A DNA stretch of 11,449 nucleotides. Source: Bacillota bacterium. Lineage in GTDB: Bacteria; Bacillota_E; Sulfobacillia; Sulfobacillales; Sulfobacillaceae. The stretch's first letter is position 1, and every line of letters begins with the position of its first letter. A program made the position numbers and the translations under genes. Under the pieces are notes generated by a model. That model was not told where the DNA came from. It saw only the letters and a program-made list of their open reading frames with translations, and made no database searches. This document shows positions 6,328 to 11,449 of the stretch, piece after piece. Location: the NCBI GenBank assembly GCA_021820165.1, contig JAKADW010000034.1, positions 1-11,449 of the forward strand. The letters are read 5' to 3'.

Positions 6328-7214
6328 TTCTGGGTACTTCTCCTCTGAAAATTGTCGAGCCAGAGCCAGAAGGCAAAGTCGCTCCGACAGCCCTTCCACA
6401 CGTCCCCGGCCTGTCGTAAGTCCGCTTCGGACACCAAAGGGTTTCCGGTTATTCGTCCCCAAGCACGGCGTAGCGCCACATCGCCCGTGGGTAAGATGTC
6501 TGGATGTCCGAATACTCTGAGAAGGCAATAATCCGCCGTCCAGGGACCAATGCCTTTCATTTGAACGAGCATCTCGAACGCGTCCTGACTTGGCATCGTG
6601 TAGAGTCGATGCCAATCCCATATTCCTTCTTCAACCGCTTGTGCCACCCGGATCAGAGTCTCCGCTTTTTGTCGGCTGAGTTTCAGAGCACGGAGGTCGT
6701 CAATGGAGGCCCGGCTCATCGTGGCGGCACTGGGAAACACAAACAGACCGGACTCCTGGTCCACAATCGTTCCGTACCGGGCGGCCACCCTCTCTTTCAA
6801 TTGGGCGGCAAACCCTACCGTAATCTGCTGTCCCAAAATTGCCCACGAAACCCCTTCAAAGGGTTCGGCATAAACGGGTGGGCGAACCCCGCCACATTGG
6901 TCAAATAGTCTCCGATGTGCCGTGGGAAGCGCTTCGACGTAAGTTCTATCCGGAAGCGGAATCGCATCGCGACGCATGACCCACTGACCCATGGTGACGT
7001 CCCCATGCAATTTCAGTCCCTGATTGGCCCCGTCCCACGTAAATCGTACAAAAGCCGGTTCTTCGCCCTCGCGATACCACCAGGTTACCGCGTCTTGGTA
7101 CTCGATGGTGGTATACGCGGGAAATCGAGCGATAAAGCGGAGTTGTTCCCCGTAGCGGTGATCGGAGCTCTCGGCGAGAAAATCCGTGGTGCCCCCTAAG
7201 GCGCCTCGTGTCAT
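6324..7214 (-). CDS. AlkA-type DNA-3-methyladenine glycosylase II
   Basis: This is a base-excision repair enzyme that removes alkylated purines. It is 296 residues long. The helix-hairpin-helix is at about residues 216-228 (VQMKGIGPWTADYCLLR), followed by GHPDILPTGDVALRRAWG with the catalytic Asp at 245, giving the HhH-GPD arrangement. The N-terminal 90 residues resemble the AlkA beta domain, and FEGVSWAILGQQITVGFAAQLKERV matches the family's 'I..QQi' helix. The frame is open to an ATG at 7262, but ATG 7214 forms an ATGA junction with the DUF488 gene, so 7214 is preferred. The gene is also joined to the transporter by ATGA. Its co-transcription behind a CRP/FNR-type site suggests repair of DNA alkylated by nitrosated metabolites during nitrate respiration. 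That is an inference from context. Confidence 0.92.
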   Translation of the reverse strand: MTRGALGGTTDFLAESSDHRYGEQLRFIARFPAYTTIEYQDAVTWWYREGEEPAFVRFTWDGANQGLKLHGDVTMGQWVMRRDAIPLPDRTYVEALPTAHRRLFDQCGGVRPPVYAEPFEGVSWAILGQQITVGFAAQLKERVAARYGTIVDQESGLFVFPSAATMSRASIDDLRALKLSRQKAETLIRVAQAVEEGIWDWHRLYTMPSQDAFEMLVQMKGIGPWTADYCLLRVFGHPDILPTGDVALRRAWGRITGNPLVSEADLRQAGDVWKGCRSDFAFWLWLDNFQRRSTQK

Positions 7215-7570
7215 GTCCAGAGTCCTCGCAAAAAGTCCCGTAATACGGGGAGATGACTCCACTCCACGTCCTTCGTAGCTGTCAAGAGCATGAGCGGTTG
7301 CGTCTCGGCCGGCTGGACAAGTCGGTTAAGCGACTCGTGATTGACCTCGGTCGAAAGTTCTTTCCAATAACGGTCCCGAAATTCCGGAAAACGTTCTGGC
7401 ACGTGCCCATACCACTGGCGCAGCCCCGTACTTGGCGCAACATCTTTGACCCATTCATCCCAGGGCGCATCAGCTTTGGAGACCCCGCGGGGCCAAAGCC
7501 GATCAACCAGCACGCGAAAGATCGGTGGTGTCGTTACATCCCAAATACGTCCGATAGTGATATCTTGCAT
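7211..7570 (-). CDS. DUF488 (YeaO-like) family protein
   Basis: This 119-residue cytoplasmic protein has the DUF488 signature. IGRIWDVTTPP is followed by RVLVDRLWPRGVSKADAPWD (about 19-38), then W-x-KDVAPSTGLRQWYGH, and a final hydrophobic strand LMLLTATKDVEWSHLPVL with a helix ending in FLRGLW. The biochemical role of this family is not known to me. It is often found near redox and stress genes. The frame is open to 7615, but ATG 7570 has GGGAGGGATCC immediately upstream and is the natural N-terminus for the family. It is the first gene of the operon with alkA (ATGA overlap) and the TDT transporter. A CRP/FNR-type palindrome is centred 114 bp upstream of the start codon. Confidence 0.88.
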   Translation of the reverse strand: MQDITIGRIWDVTTPPIFRVLVDRLWPRGVSKADAPWDEWVKDVAPSTGLRQWYGHVPERFPEFRDRYWKELSTEVNHESLNRLVQPAETQPLMLLTATKDVEWSHLPVLRDFLRGLWT

Positions 7571-7676
7571 CTTGGATCCCTCCCACGTCCATACTCCCAT
7601 ATATCCCAGTATCATTCACAACACCCTGTCAGCACCATGTCTTGAAATGATTGTTGTGGACTTGCTGCCGCCTCTT

Positions 7677-7692
7677 GGTGACAATTGTCACG
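7677..7692. promoter_or_regulatory. CRP/FNR-type operator of the DUF488-alkA-transporter operon
   Basis: GGTGACAATTGTCACG contains a perfect 14-bp palindrome, GTGACAATTGTCAC (7678-7691). On the minus strand AACAAT (7655-7650) is a -10-like hexamer whose centre is 32 bp from the palindrome centre, so the site would sit at about -41.5, a class II activator position. The sequence match is clear; the promoter and its regulator are inferred. Confidence 0.62.
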
Positions 7693-7845
7693 AAAGACCC
7701 CCACTACCTCATAACCTTACCAAATGATTTCCCGCAGCACGCACCCGCTGTGCCACACCGTCCCCATTGTCCAGACGCGTACAATACCCATTTTGCTCCA
7801 ATGAGGCTAATAGGCGCACCGATCCATGGTAGCACCCGATTCAAT

Positions 7846-7876
7846 AAAAAAGCCCCCAACCCTGGGTCAGGAGCTT
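7846..7876 (-). terminator. Rho-independent terminator downstream of the osmC-like pseudogene
   Basis: On the minus strand AAGCTCC (7876-7870) pairs with GGGGCTT (7856-7850), with one G-U pair. The loop contains CCC/GGG, and a run of Ts (7851-7846) follows. It begins about 20 nt after the osmC-like stop, as expected for an intrinsic terminator. Confidence 0.7.
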
Positions 7877-7895
7877 CTAGTGCAAAGTTTTGTGC

Positions 7896-8335
7896 TTAGC
7901 CAATGGTTACCGTGCCCACCTCATAGTGCAAATAATCGCGTACCGTTTTGCCAATAAAACACCGTTCACGGGCTTCCTCGGCCGCCGTTTGGTATTCACT
8001 TCGCTTCAATGCGATGCCCCCTTTAATCACAGGGGATACGGTGATACGGGCAAATCGGGTCTTCTCCGGATAGTTCTTCACGACCCCCGACGCTTGGATT
8101 GTCAGAGCGTCGACCGGCAGGTTCTTCTGCGTTAACACACGCATCAACGTGCCACTATAGCAAGCGGTCACGGCGGAGACCAAGAAATCCTCCGGACTCG
8201 CCCCTACACCCTTTCCTCTCCTCCCATGCTAGCCGGCGCACTGTAATCATAGACATCCCTCCCGATATGCATGGTGCCCTGGCCCTTGCTGCCAACGCCC
8301 GACCAATCGGCTGTCACGTTAAACACTAAGTCCAC
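7896..8335 (-). pseudogene. OsmC/Ohr-family peroxide-detoxifying protein, frameshifted
   Basis: OsmC-family proteins reduce organic peroxides with two conserved cysteines. Here the N-terminal half is in one frame, starting at GTG 8335 after GGAGAGG and reading DLVFNVTADWSGVG ... MHIGRDVYDYSAPASMGG. The rest is in another: GKGVGASPEDFLVSAVTACY, then ARERCFIGKTVRDYLHYEV. Both redox Cys are present (ACYSG and ERCFIG). The break lies in a purine-rich run, 8211-8224 (GGAGGAGAGGAAAG on the minus strand). Removing two bases (one GA) would restore M-G-G-G-K-G-V-G-A-S-P-E, typical of the family. As given, the first frame stops at TAG just after the run. The downstream 95-codon frame lacks a good ribosome binding site. 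It could be a real decay event or a sequencing error. It follows the marR remnant by 16 nt and ends at a terminator. Confidence 0.82.
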
Positions 8336-8648
8336 AATATCCTCTCCTCGCCTATTCAGTAAGGTCTTCCCGACCATCCAAAGCGTCTAGTAACGAATGG
8401 ATCTCTCGTGACCGGGCCAATAGCTCGCGGCGATGCGCCCGTGTTAATGAATCCAACACTTGATGACCATAAGCCGTCAAATAAATTTCCGTTACCCGGT
8501 GGTCGTTATCACATGGCTGGCGTCGGACCAGACCCATCGCTTCGGCTCGATTAACGAGGCCGACCACACTATGATTCTTTAAGTGGAGAAAATCTGAAAG
8601 CTCGCCCACGGTGGTCCAGCAACGCCCGGGCCTTCCTTGGGTGGCGAG

Positions 8649-8656
8649 TAAAAGCT
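8649..8656. repeat. Target-site duplication, left copy (TAAAAGCT)
   Basis: TAAAAGCT directly abuts the left inverted repeat of the insertion sequence and is identical to 10099-10106. Eight bases is the duplication length known for ISL3-family elements. It falls within marR codons. Confidence 0.93.
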
Positions 8657-8680
8657 GGCTCCTCGCTATTTTGTATGGGT
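8657..8680. repeat. Terminal inverted repeat at the transposase 3' end
   Basis: It starts GGCTCCTCGCTATTTTG and pairs with 10075-10098 at 17 of 24 positions. The transposase stop codon lies 5 bp inside it. Its outermost 12 bases reappear, except for the first, in marR at 10143-10153. Confidence 0.9.
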
Positions 8681-8684
8681 GGCC

Positions 8685-9914
8685 TCAACCTAACGTCAGA
8701 CGAGGGAGGGTCAGTTTACCCGCCATTAGATAGATGACCTGAATGAAATGGTGGACATTGCGGTACCCGCGGGCTCGGGATTTGGCCGCTTGTACGAGGC
8801 TATTGATCCCCTCCAACACCGCATTCGTGCGATGACTCTGGACATACTGTAAGACCCCGGCCCAGTGCGCCTTAATCGTCTTCGCCGCCTGACGAATCGG
8901 GTCGAGGCGACTATGGGTCGCCCACCAGTACCACTTCTGCAAAAAGGCTTCGGCCTCTTCCGGAGGCTGGTCCCAGAACCCTTGGAGGGTCTCTTTAATG
9001 GCGTAAGCCCGCCCGGTTTTCAGATGTGCGCGACGCAAAGTGGCGAGGGCGGCAGCCGCCGTGGGTTTCAAGTGCTGCGGATTTTTGAGCCATAGATACC
9101 GACTGCCTGCGAGTTCGGGCCGCTCTTTACGCTCGGCACGCCGGACGGCGCCCACCGCATCGCCCAGCAGTTTCATGACATGAAACTTATCGAAGGTGAT
9201 CGCGGCATGGGGAAACTGTGAGGTCACCCCTTTGATGAAGGCAGGCGACATATCCATGGTGACATCGGTCACGGCGTCCGGCGTGCCGCCACGCGCCTGA
9301 AAGTCTGCGGCAAAGCGCGTCACCGTCGTCGCGTCTTTCCCCGGGGTGGCAAACATCACGGCCGATTCGGCCGGATCGACAAAGAGGGTGACATCATGGT
9401 GGCCCCGGCGGGCGGCGGTTTCGTCGACGCCAAACCCGGTGACGGCCGCGAGGGATCGTTGATCCCGTGCCGCGGTCACATAATGCGCCAACCCCCGCCA
9501 CAGTTGCGTGTCCCACTCTCCGACCCAATCACTCACCGCGCGCACCGGCATGTCTTGCATCAGGGTTAGCACGAAGGCTTCAAAGAGCAGGGTAAAGCCA
9601 CTACCGGGCCGGGCCCAGGGCACGGGGATCGCCTTCACGCCACAGTGGTCACAGGTCACCCGGGGTTGCCGGGCTTGAATGTAGCAGGCGTATTGGAAAA
9701 AGTTCAAATGACGCCATTGGCGCGGCTGGGTGTCATGCACCGGACAGCCCGCCGCCCCACAGTCGGGACACGCAAAGCGGGCCCCGCGAACAAAATCGAC
9801 GGTCAGAGTTAATTGGCCGGCGTCCCGATCAAACTGCGTGTCGACCACCTGCCAGGGATCGTGGAGCCCCAACGCGGTGGCAAAAATCTGTGGGGTAGAT
9901 GCGGAAGAGGACAT
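8685..9914 (-). CDS. ISL3-family transposase
   Basis: This 409-residue DDE transposase has the usual length for ISL3. The N-terminal zinc-binding region has Cys49-Pro-Asp-Cys52 and Cys88-Asp-His-Cys91. A helix-turn-helix-like stretch follows (QDMPVRAVSDWVGEW, 120-134). The catalytic domain shows Asp164 (GVDETAARRGH), Asp242 (ITFDKFHVMKLLGDAV) and Glu368 (NAVLEGINSLVQAAKSRARGYRN), the standard ISL3 triad context, with the conserved TMDMSPAFIKG between the first two. The start ATG 9914 is preceded by GAAGGAC, a modest ribosome binding site. The frame is intact from start to stop, and the stop lies just inside the terminal repeat. It is confined to the mobile element and has no functional relation to its neighbours. 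Confidence 0.96.
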   Translation of the reverse strand: MSSSASTPQIFATALGLHDPWQVVDTQFDRDAGQLTLTVDFVRGARFACPDCGAAGCPVHDTQPRQWRHLNFFQYACYIQARQPRVTCDHCGVKAIPVPWARPGSGFTLLFEAFVLTLMQDMPVRAVSDWVGEWDTQLWRGLAHYVTAARDQRSLAAVTGFGVDETAARRGHHDVTLFVDPAESAVMFATPGKDATTVTRFAADFQARGGTPDAVTDVTMDMSPAFIKGVTSQFPHAAITFDKFHVMKLLGDAVGAVRRAERKERPELAGSRYLWLKNPQHLKPTAAAALATLRRAHLKTGRAYAIKETLQGFWDQPPEEAEAFLQKWYWWATHSRLDPIRQAAKTIKAHWAGVLQYVQSHRTNAVLEGINSLVQAAKSRARGYRNVHHFIQVIYLMAGKLTLPRLTLG

Positions 9915-9954
9915 GGGGTATGGTAGTCCTTCGGTCGGCCGGTTAGCCGGATTT

Positions 9955-10031
9955 TAGGTCCGGAGGCGATCCGGGCAAGGTCCCACGCAGTGGGCCGAAG
10001 GGCAACCTTGCCGGGGTCGTGTCCGGACCTA
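9955..10031. repeat. Nested three-level inverted repeat upstream of the transposase
   Basis: The outer arms TAGGTCCGGA (9955-9964) and TCCGGACCTA (10022-10031) are perfect 10-bp complements. The middle arms GGCAAGGT (9974-9981) and ACCTTGCC (10005-10012) pair over 8 bp. An inner CCCAC-GCA-GTGGG hairpin spans 9982-9994. Together they could fold into one long 77-nt stem in RNA or single-stranded DNA between the terminal repeat and the transposase start. A role in limiting read-through into the transposase gene is a hypothesis. Confidence 0.8.
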
Positions 10032-10074
10032 GTCTTGTTCTACGCCGGTCGACCGAATTCCTTTCGGTAAGTTT

Positions 10075-10098
10075 ACCCACCATAAATAGCGCAGAACC
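10075..10098. repeat. Terminal inverted repeat at the transposase 5' side
   Basis: Ends ...AAATAGCGCAGAACC; complementary to 8657-8680 at 17 of 24 positions. The next eight bases are the target duplication. Confidence 0.9.
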
Positions 10099-10106
10099 TA
10101 AAAGCT
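10099..10106. repeat. Target-site duplication, right copy (TAAAAGCT)
   Basis: Identical to 8649-8656, directly outside the terminal repeat. Deleting one copy with the element restores the marR frame. Confidence 0.93.
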
Positions 10107-10462
10107 GGTGTTGTTGTGGTGTCAATCCCTGTTGTCGAGCCTGCTCCTCGCTAAAGTAGAGAAAAGCTCGTATTTTTTTCGAAAAGCCGCCAAGACCTCG
10201 AAGTCGTGCTTGGTAAGGACTTCTGGTTGAGAATCCGGGTTCGTGCCAGAGAAGAGATGGTCGGATGGAGTTCCGTCATAAATCGCACCTCGCTAAAAAC
10301 AACTAGCCCCGACTAGAGCGGATGGTCAAATGGGTACGCCGCTCATCATGACGCCGCTTTCACGGATGCACAGTTCCGCCACCATGGTCGGTTTGTCACA
10401 CGTTCGAGGATTAGGCGATCCCGACCCATGACCCATTATTGCATGGAATACGGGACATCGTC

Positions 10463-10478
10463 CGTGATCTACGTCACG
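10463..10478. promoter_or_regulatory. CRP/FNR-type palindrome at the 3' end of the regulator gene
   Basis: CGTGATCTACGTCACG is a GTGA-N6-TCAC palindrome overlapping the last codons' stop (10474-10476) of the CRP/FNR-family gene. It is about 190 bp upstream of the marR remnant. The 10280-10462 stretch between them holds no gene I can support. The site may have served the marR-osmC unit. It is the least well placed of the five sites. Confidence 0.4.
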
Positions 10479-11151
10479 TTGCCGACCAATGTCTCATTTC
10501 AGCGCCGGCCAACGTCCATTCTTCAAGTTGGTCCAAAACAACAATTTCGATGGTGCCGTGATGTGAGCGGATCGCCCCATGGCGGGCAAGCTCTTGTAGG
10601 GCTCGGCTCACGCTCTCACGATGCGTCCCGATAATGTGGGCCAAGTCTTCATGGGTGAGGGAAATCGATGGACCCATACGGCTAGCCAAGGTTACGAGCA
10701 CAGAAGCCACCTGATTGATGATCGGGCGCCCCTGGCGGCTTGAGACGGCTTCTTGAACAAATCGCAAACGCTCGGACAACAGGCGACTGATTTCCAGCCC
10801 AAACTGAGGAATCTCTTGATGCAATCGGAGAACAGCTTCACCGGCAATCCAGCCCATAACCGTCGGGTTTTCAAGAGCCCGTGCGGAAGCAGGATAGCCG
10901 CTCCGATCCCAGAGCCCTGCTATGCCCACCATGTCGCCAGCAACCCACACCCCCGTGGTCGTGAGTGTGCCGTCTGCTCCCACCCGCTCGACTGCGACCC
11001 GTCCCTCCAAGACAATCCAAAGTCCCGGCGTGGGATCCCCTTGCTCAAATATCCTTTCTCCCGCGTGATATCTGCGGGCAATCAGGCTTTCAGACCGCCG
11101 ATCTTCGGGTATCCATTGGATCAACGGTAGGTTGTCCATATCTGGCTGCAT
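10474..11151 (-). CDS. CRP/FNR-family transcriptional regulator lacking cysteines
   Basis: This 225-residue cytoplasmic regulator has a cyclic-nucleotide-binding-type beta-roll at residues about 22-110 (YHAGERIFEQGDPTPGLWIVLEGRV, WVAGDMVGIAGL). A long dimerisation helix follows (114-140), then a winged helix-turn-helix at 163-200 (LTHEDLAHIIGTHRESVSRA). The recognition helix has Arg178-Glu179-x3-Arg183, the same spacing as Arg180/Glu181/Arg185 of E. coli CRP that read the GTGA half-site. No cysteine is present, so it cannot carry an FNR-type iron-sulfur cluster. Haem/NO sensing (DNR type) or a small-molecule effector remains possible. I chose ATG 11151 for its GGGAGG ribosome binding site; the frame is open to a TTG at 11202. 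It is the obvious candidate for binding the GTGA-N6-TCAC sites in the window. Confidence 0.9.
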   Translation of the reverse strand: MQPDMDNLPLIQWIPEDRRSESLIARRYHAGERIFEQGDPTPGLWIVLEGRVAVERVGADGTLTTTGVWVAGDMVGIAGLWDRSGYPASARALENPTVMGWIAGEAVLRLHQEIPQFGLEISRLLSERLRFVQEAVSSRQGRPIINQVASVLVTLASRMGPSISLTHEDLAHIIGTHRESVSRALQELARHGAIRSHHGTIEIVVLDQLEEWTLAGAEMRHWSAT

Positions 11152-11170
11152 TTGTCGTCCTCCCCTGCCC

Positions 11171-11176
11171 ATTATA
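11171..11176 (-). promoter_or_regulatory. Putative -10 box of the CRP/FNR-family gene
   Basis: TATAAT on the minus strand is a perfect -10 hexamer. TTGATA lies 20 bp upstream, longer than the usual 17. Transcription would begin near 11164, giving a leader of only about 13 nt with the ribosome binding site at its 5' end. Plausible but unproven. Confidence 0.45.
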
Positions 11177-11205
11177 GCGCCATGGGCATCTGACGATATC
11201 AAGGC

Positions 11206-11427
11206 TTAATCCCGCGTTACGAAGTCTACAGCCCAACTGCCGTCATCCATTTCCGTCGCCGTGCCCTGGTAGCCCTTTTGGGCCAGCACGTTCAGCAACG
11301 GAGCTGGCTTAAATGTGGCCCAAAGTCGAAAAGATTCCCCCGGGGCCAACTCATTGACGAAGGCCATGATTTGGTCAAATGGCTCTCCGCCCGCCTTTAA
11401 GATCGGTCGCACATCCAATTCCTTCAC
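11206..11427 (-). CDS. DUF2249 domain protein
   Basis: This 73-residue protein consists of just the DUF2249 domain, a TusA/SirA-like small alpha/beta fold. It has LDVRPILKAGGEPFDQIMAF, then LAPGESFRLWATFKPAPLLNVLAQKGY, then DDGSWAVDF at the end. The GTG start at 11427 has AAGGAGG about 8 nt upstream. It precedes the CRP/FNR-family gene by 54 bp in the same direction. The biochemical role is not established. The family is commonly found beside hemerythrin-like and denitrification or NO-related genes, which fits a window with narG and a hemerythrin-like gene. No Cys is present, unlike sulfur-carrying TusA, so persulfide transfer is unlikely. Confidence 0.88.
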   Translation of the reverse strand: MKELDVRPILKAGGEPFDQIMAFVNELAPGESFRLWATFKPAPLLNVLAQKGYQGTATEMDDGSWAVDFVTRD

Positions 11428-11449
11428 GTCGACATCCTCCTTCGATGAT

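Larger units (their letters stand above)
7571..7895. other. 325-bp intergenic region: DUF488 promoter and the terminator of the MarR-OsmC unit
   Basis: No gene is supported here. Open frames on either strand are short, lack ribosome binding sites and look like nothing. The region contains the leader and likely promoter of the leftward DUF488 operon with a CRP/FNR-type palindrome (7677-7692). At the other end is a leftward terminator hairpin (7846-7876) for the osmC-like pseudogene. Between about 7695 and 7845 I see only C-rich, unstructured sequence. Confidence 0.6.
8657..10098 (-). mobile_element. Complete ISL3-family insertion sequence, 1442 bp
   Basis: The element is bounded by imperfect 24-bp inverted repeats (8657-8680 and 10075-10098, 17 of 24 matches, ends GG...CC) and a perfect 8-bp target duplication, TAAAAGCT, on both sides. 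It holds one intact transposase gene on the minus strand and a 160-bp non-coding left part with a long nested hairpin (9955-10031). It sits inside the marR gene in the same orientation. An intact transposase and a perfect duplication imply recent insertion. Confidence 0.95.
8352..10279 (-). pseudogene. MarR-family regulator, split by an insertion sequence and frameshifted
   Basis: The 3' part (8352-8656) encodes a winged-helix MarR domain: GELSDFLHLKNHSVVGLVNR, EAMGLVRRQPCDNDHRVTEIYLT and a C-terminal helix. The 5' part (10107-10279) encodes FLYFSEEQARQQGLTPQQHQ. Removing the insertion and one target duplicate joins them in frame as TPQQHQ-LLLATQGRPGRCWTTVGELS, so this was one gene of about 159 codons. 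A second lesion lies at an A7 run (10173-10179). Upstream of it the plausible family sequence VLTKHDFEVLAAFRKK is in a different frame from the following IRAFLYFSEE; an eighth A would reconnect them. The ATG at 10279 is in yet another frame, so the true start is unclear. It probably once repressed the adjacent osmC-like gene, as in OhrR/Ohr pairs. Start position uncertain, identity confident. Confidence 0.85.

Noticed and set aside
7890..8135. Rightward open frame of 81 codons
   Set aside because: Antisense shadow of the osmC-like gene, whose minus-strand product has clear family motifs.
9258..9273. A sixth GTGA-N6-TCAC match (GTGACATCGGTCAC)
   Set aside because: It lies deep inside the transposase coding sequence over codons for a conserved Val-Thr-Asp-Val-Thr segment and far from any promoter, so I treat it as coincidence. 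It is a reminder that single matches are not proof.
9943..10125. Leftward 60-codon frame starting TPQQHQLL and running into the element
   Set aside because: It is the 5' marR fragment reading into the insertion sequence after TTG, not an independent gene. The hybrid product has no recognisable domain beyond the MarR piece.
10428..10634. Rightward open frame of 68 codons over the end of the regulator gene
   Set aside because: It has no ribosome binding site, overlaps the CRP/FNR-family gene antisense, and the product resembles nothing.
1..11449. CRISPR arrays, tRNA or rRNA genes, riboswitches
   Set aside because: I found no regularly spaced direct repeats, cloverleaf-like sequence with a CCA-type end, ribosomal signature or recognisable riboswitch core.

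Overview
The window looks like a chromosomal nitrate-respiration and redox-stress neighbourhood of a bacterium, at roughly mid-50s % GC by eye. Strong AGGAGG-type ribosome binding sites, frequent GTG starts and tight ATGA gene junctions suggest a Firmicutes-like organism. An acidophilic Sulfobacillus-type lineage is my guess from gene content, and the sequence does not prove it. Family assignments rest on motifs read by eye; no database search was possible.

Left block, all on the minus strand (1-3867). A leftward operon starts with a SAM-dependent methyltransferase carrying an N-terminal beta-rich domain, and continues into moaA (molybdenum cofactor synthesis) through an ATGA overlap. After moaA comes a second promoter region with a CRP/FNR-type palindrome. 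It is followed by a hemerythrin-like gene, an unrecognised 98-residue gene, a small DUF4351-like gene, and the 5' part of narG (nitrate reductase alpha subunit), which runs off the window edge.

Middle block (3868-7895). A divergent promoter region with two CRP/FNR-type palindromes exactly 40 bp apart feeds a rightward pair: an SdhB/FrdB-type iron-sulfur protein without its flavoprotein partner, and a small sulfite-oxidase-fold molybdopterin-binding protein. This pair converges on, and overlaps by 174 bp, a leftward operon of DUF488 (YeaO-like), AlkA-type DNA glycosylase and a TDT/SLAC1-family transporter. That operon is also preceded by a CRP/FNR-type palindrome.

Right block, minus strand (7896-11449). 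A MarR-OsmC redox-sensing module is broken. The marR gene is split by a complete ISL3-family insertion sequence (8657-10098, 8-bp target duplication TAAAAGCT) and also carries a frameshift at an A7 run. The osmC gene carries a frameshift in a purine-rich run. Further right are a CRP/FNR-family regulator and a DUF2249 gene.

Reading it together: the regulator's recognition helix has the Arg-Glu-x-x-x-Arg pattern that in CRP reads GTGA half-sites. Five palindromes of the form GTGA-N6-TCAC lie in the promoter regions of this window or at the regulator's own 3' end. The simplest hypothesis is a local regulon coordinating nitrate reduction, molybdenum cofactor supply, a molybdoenzyme/iron-sulfur pair, and a DNA-repair/transport operon that may deal with reactive nitrogen or sulfur by-products.
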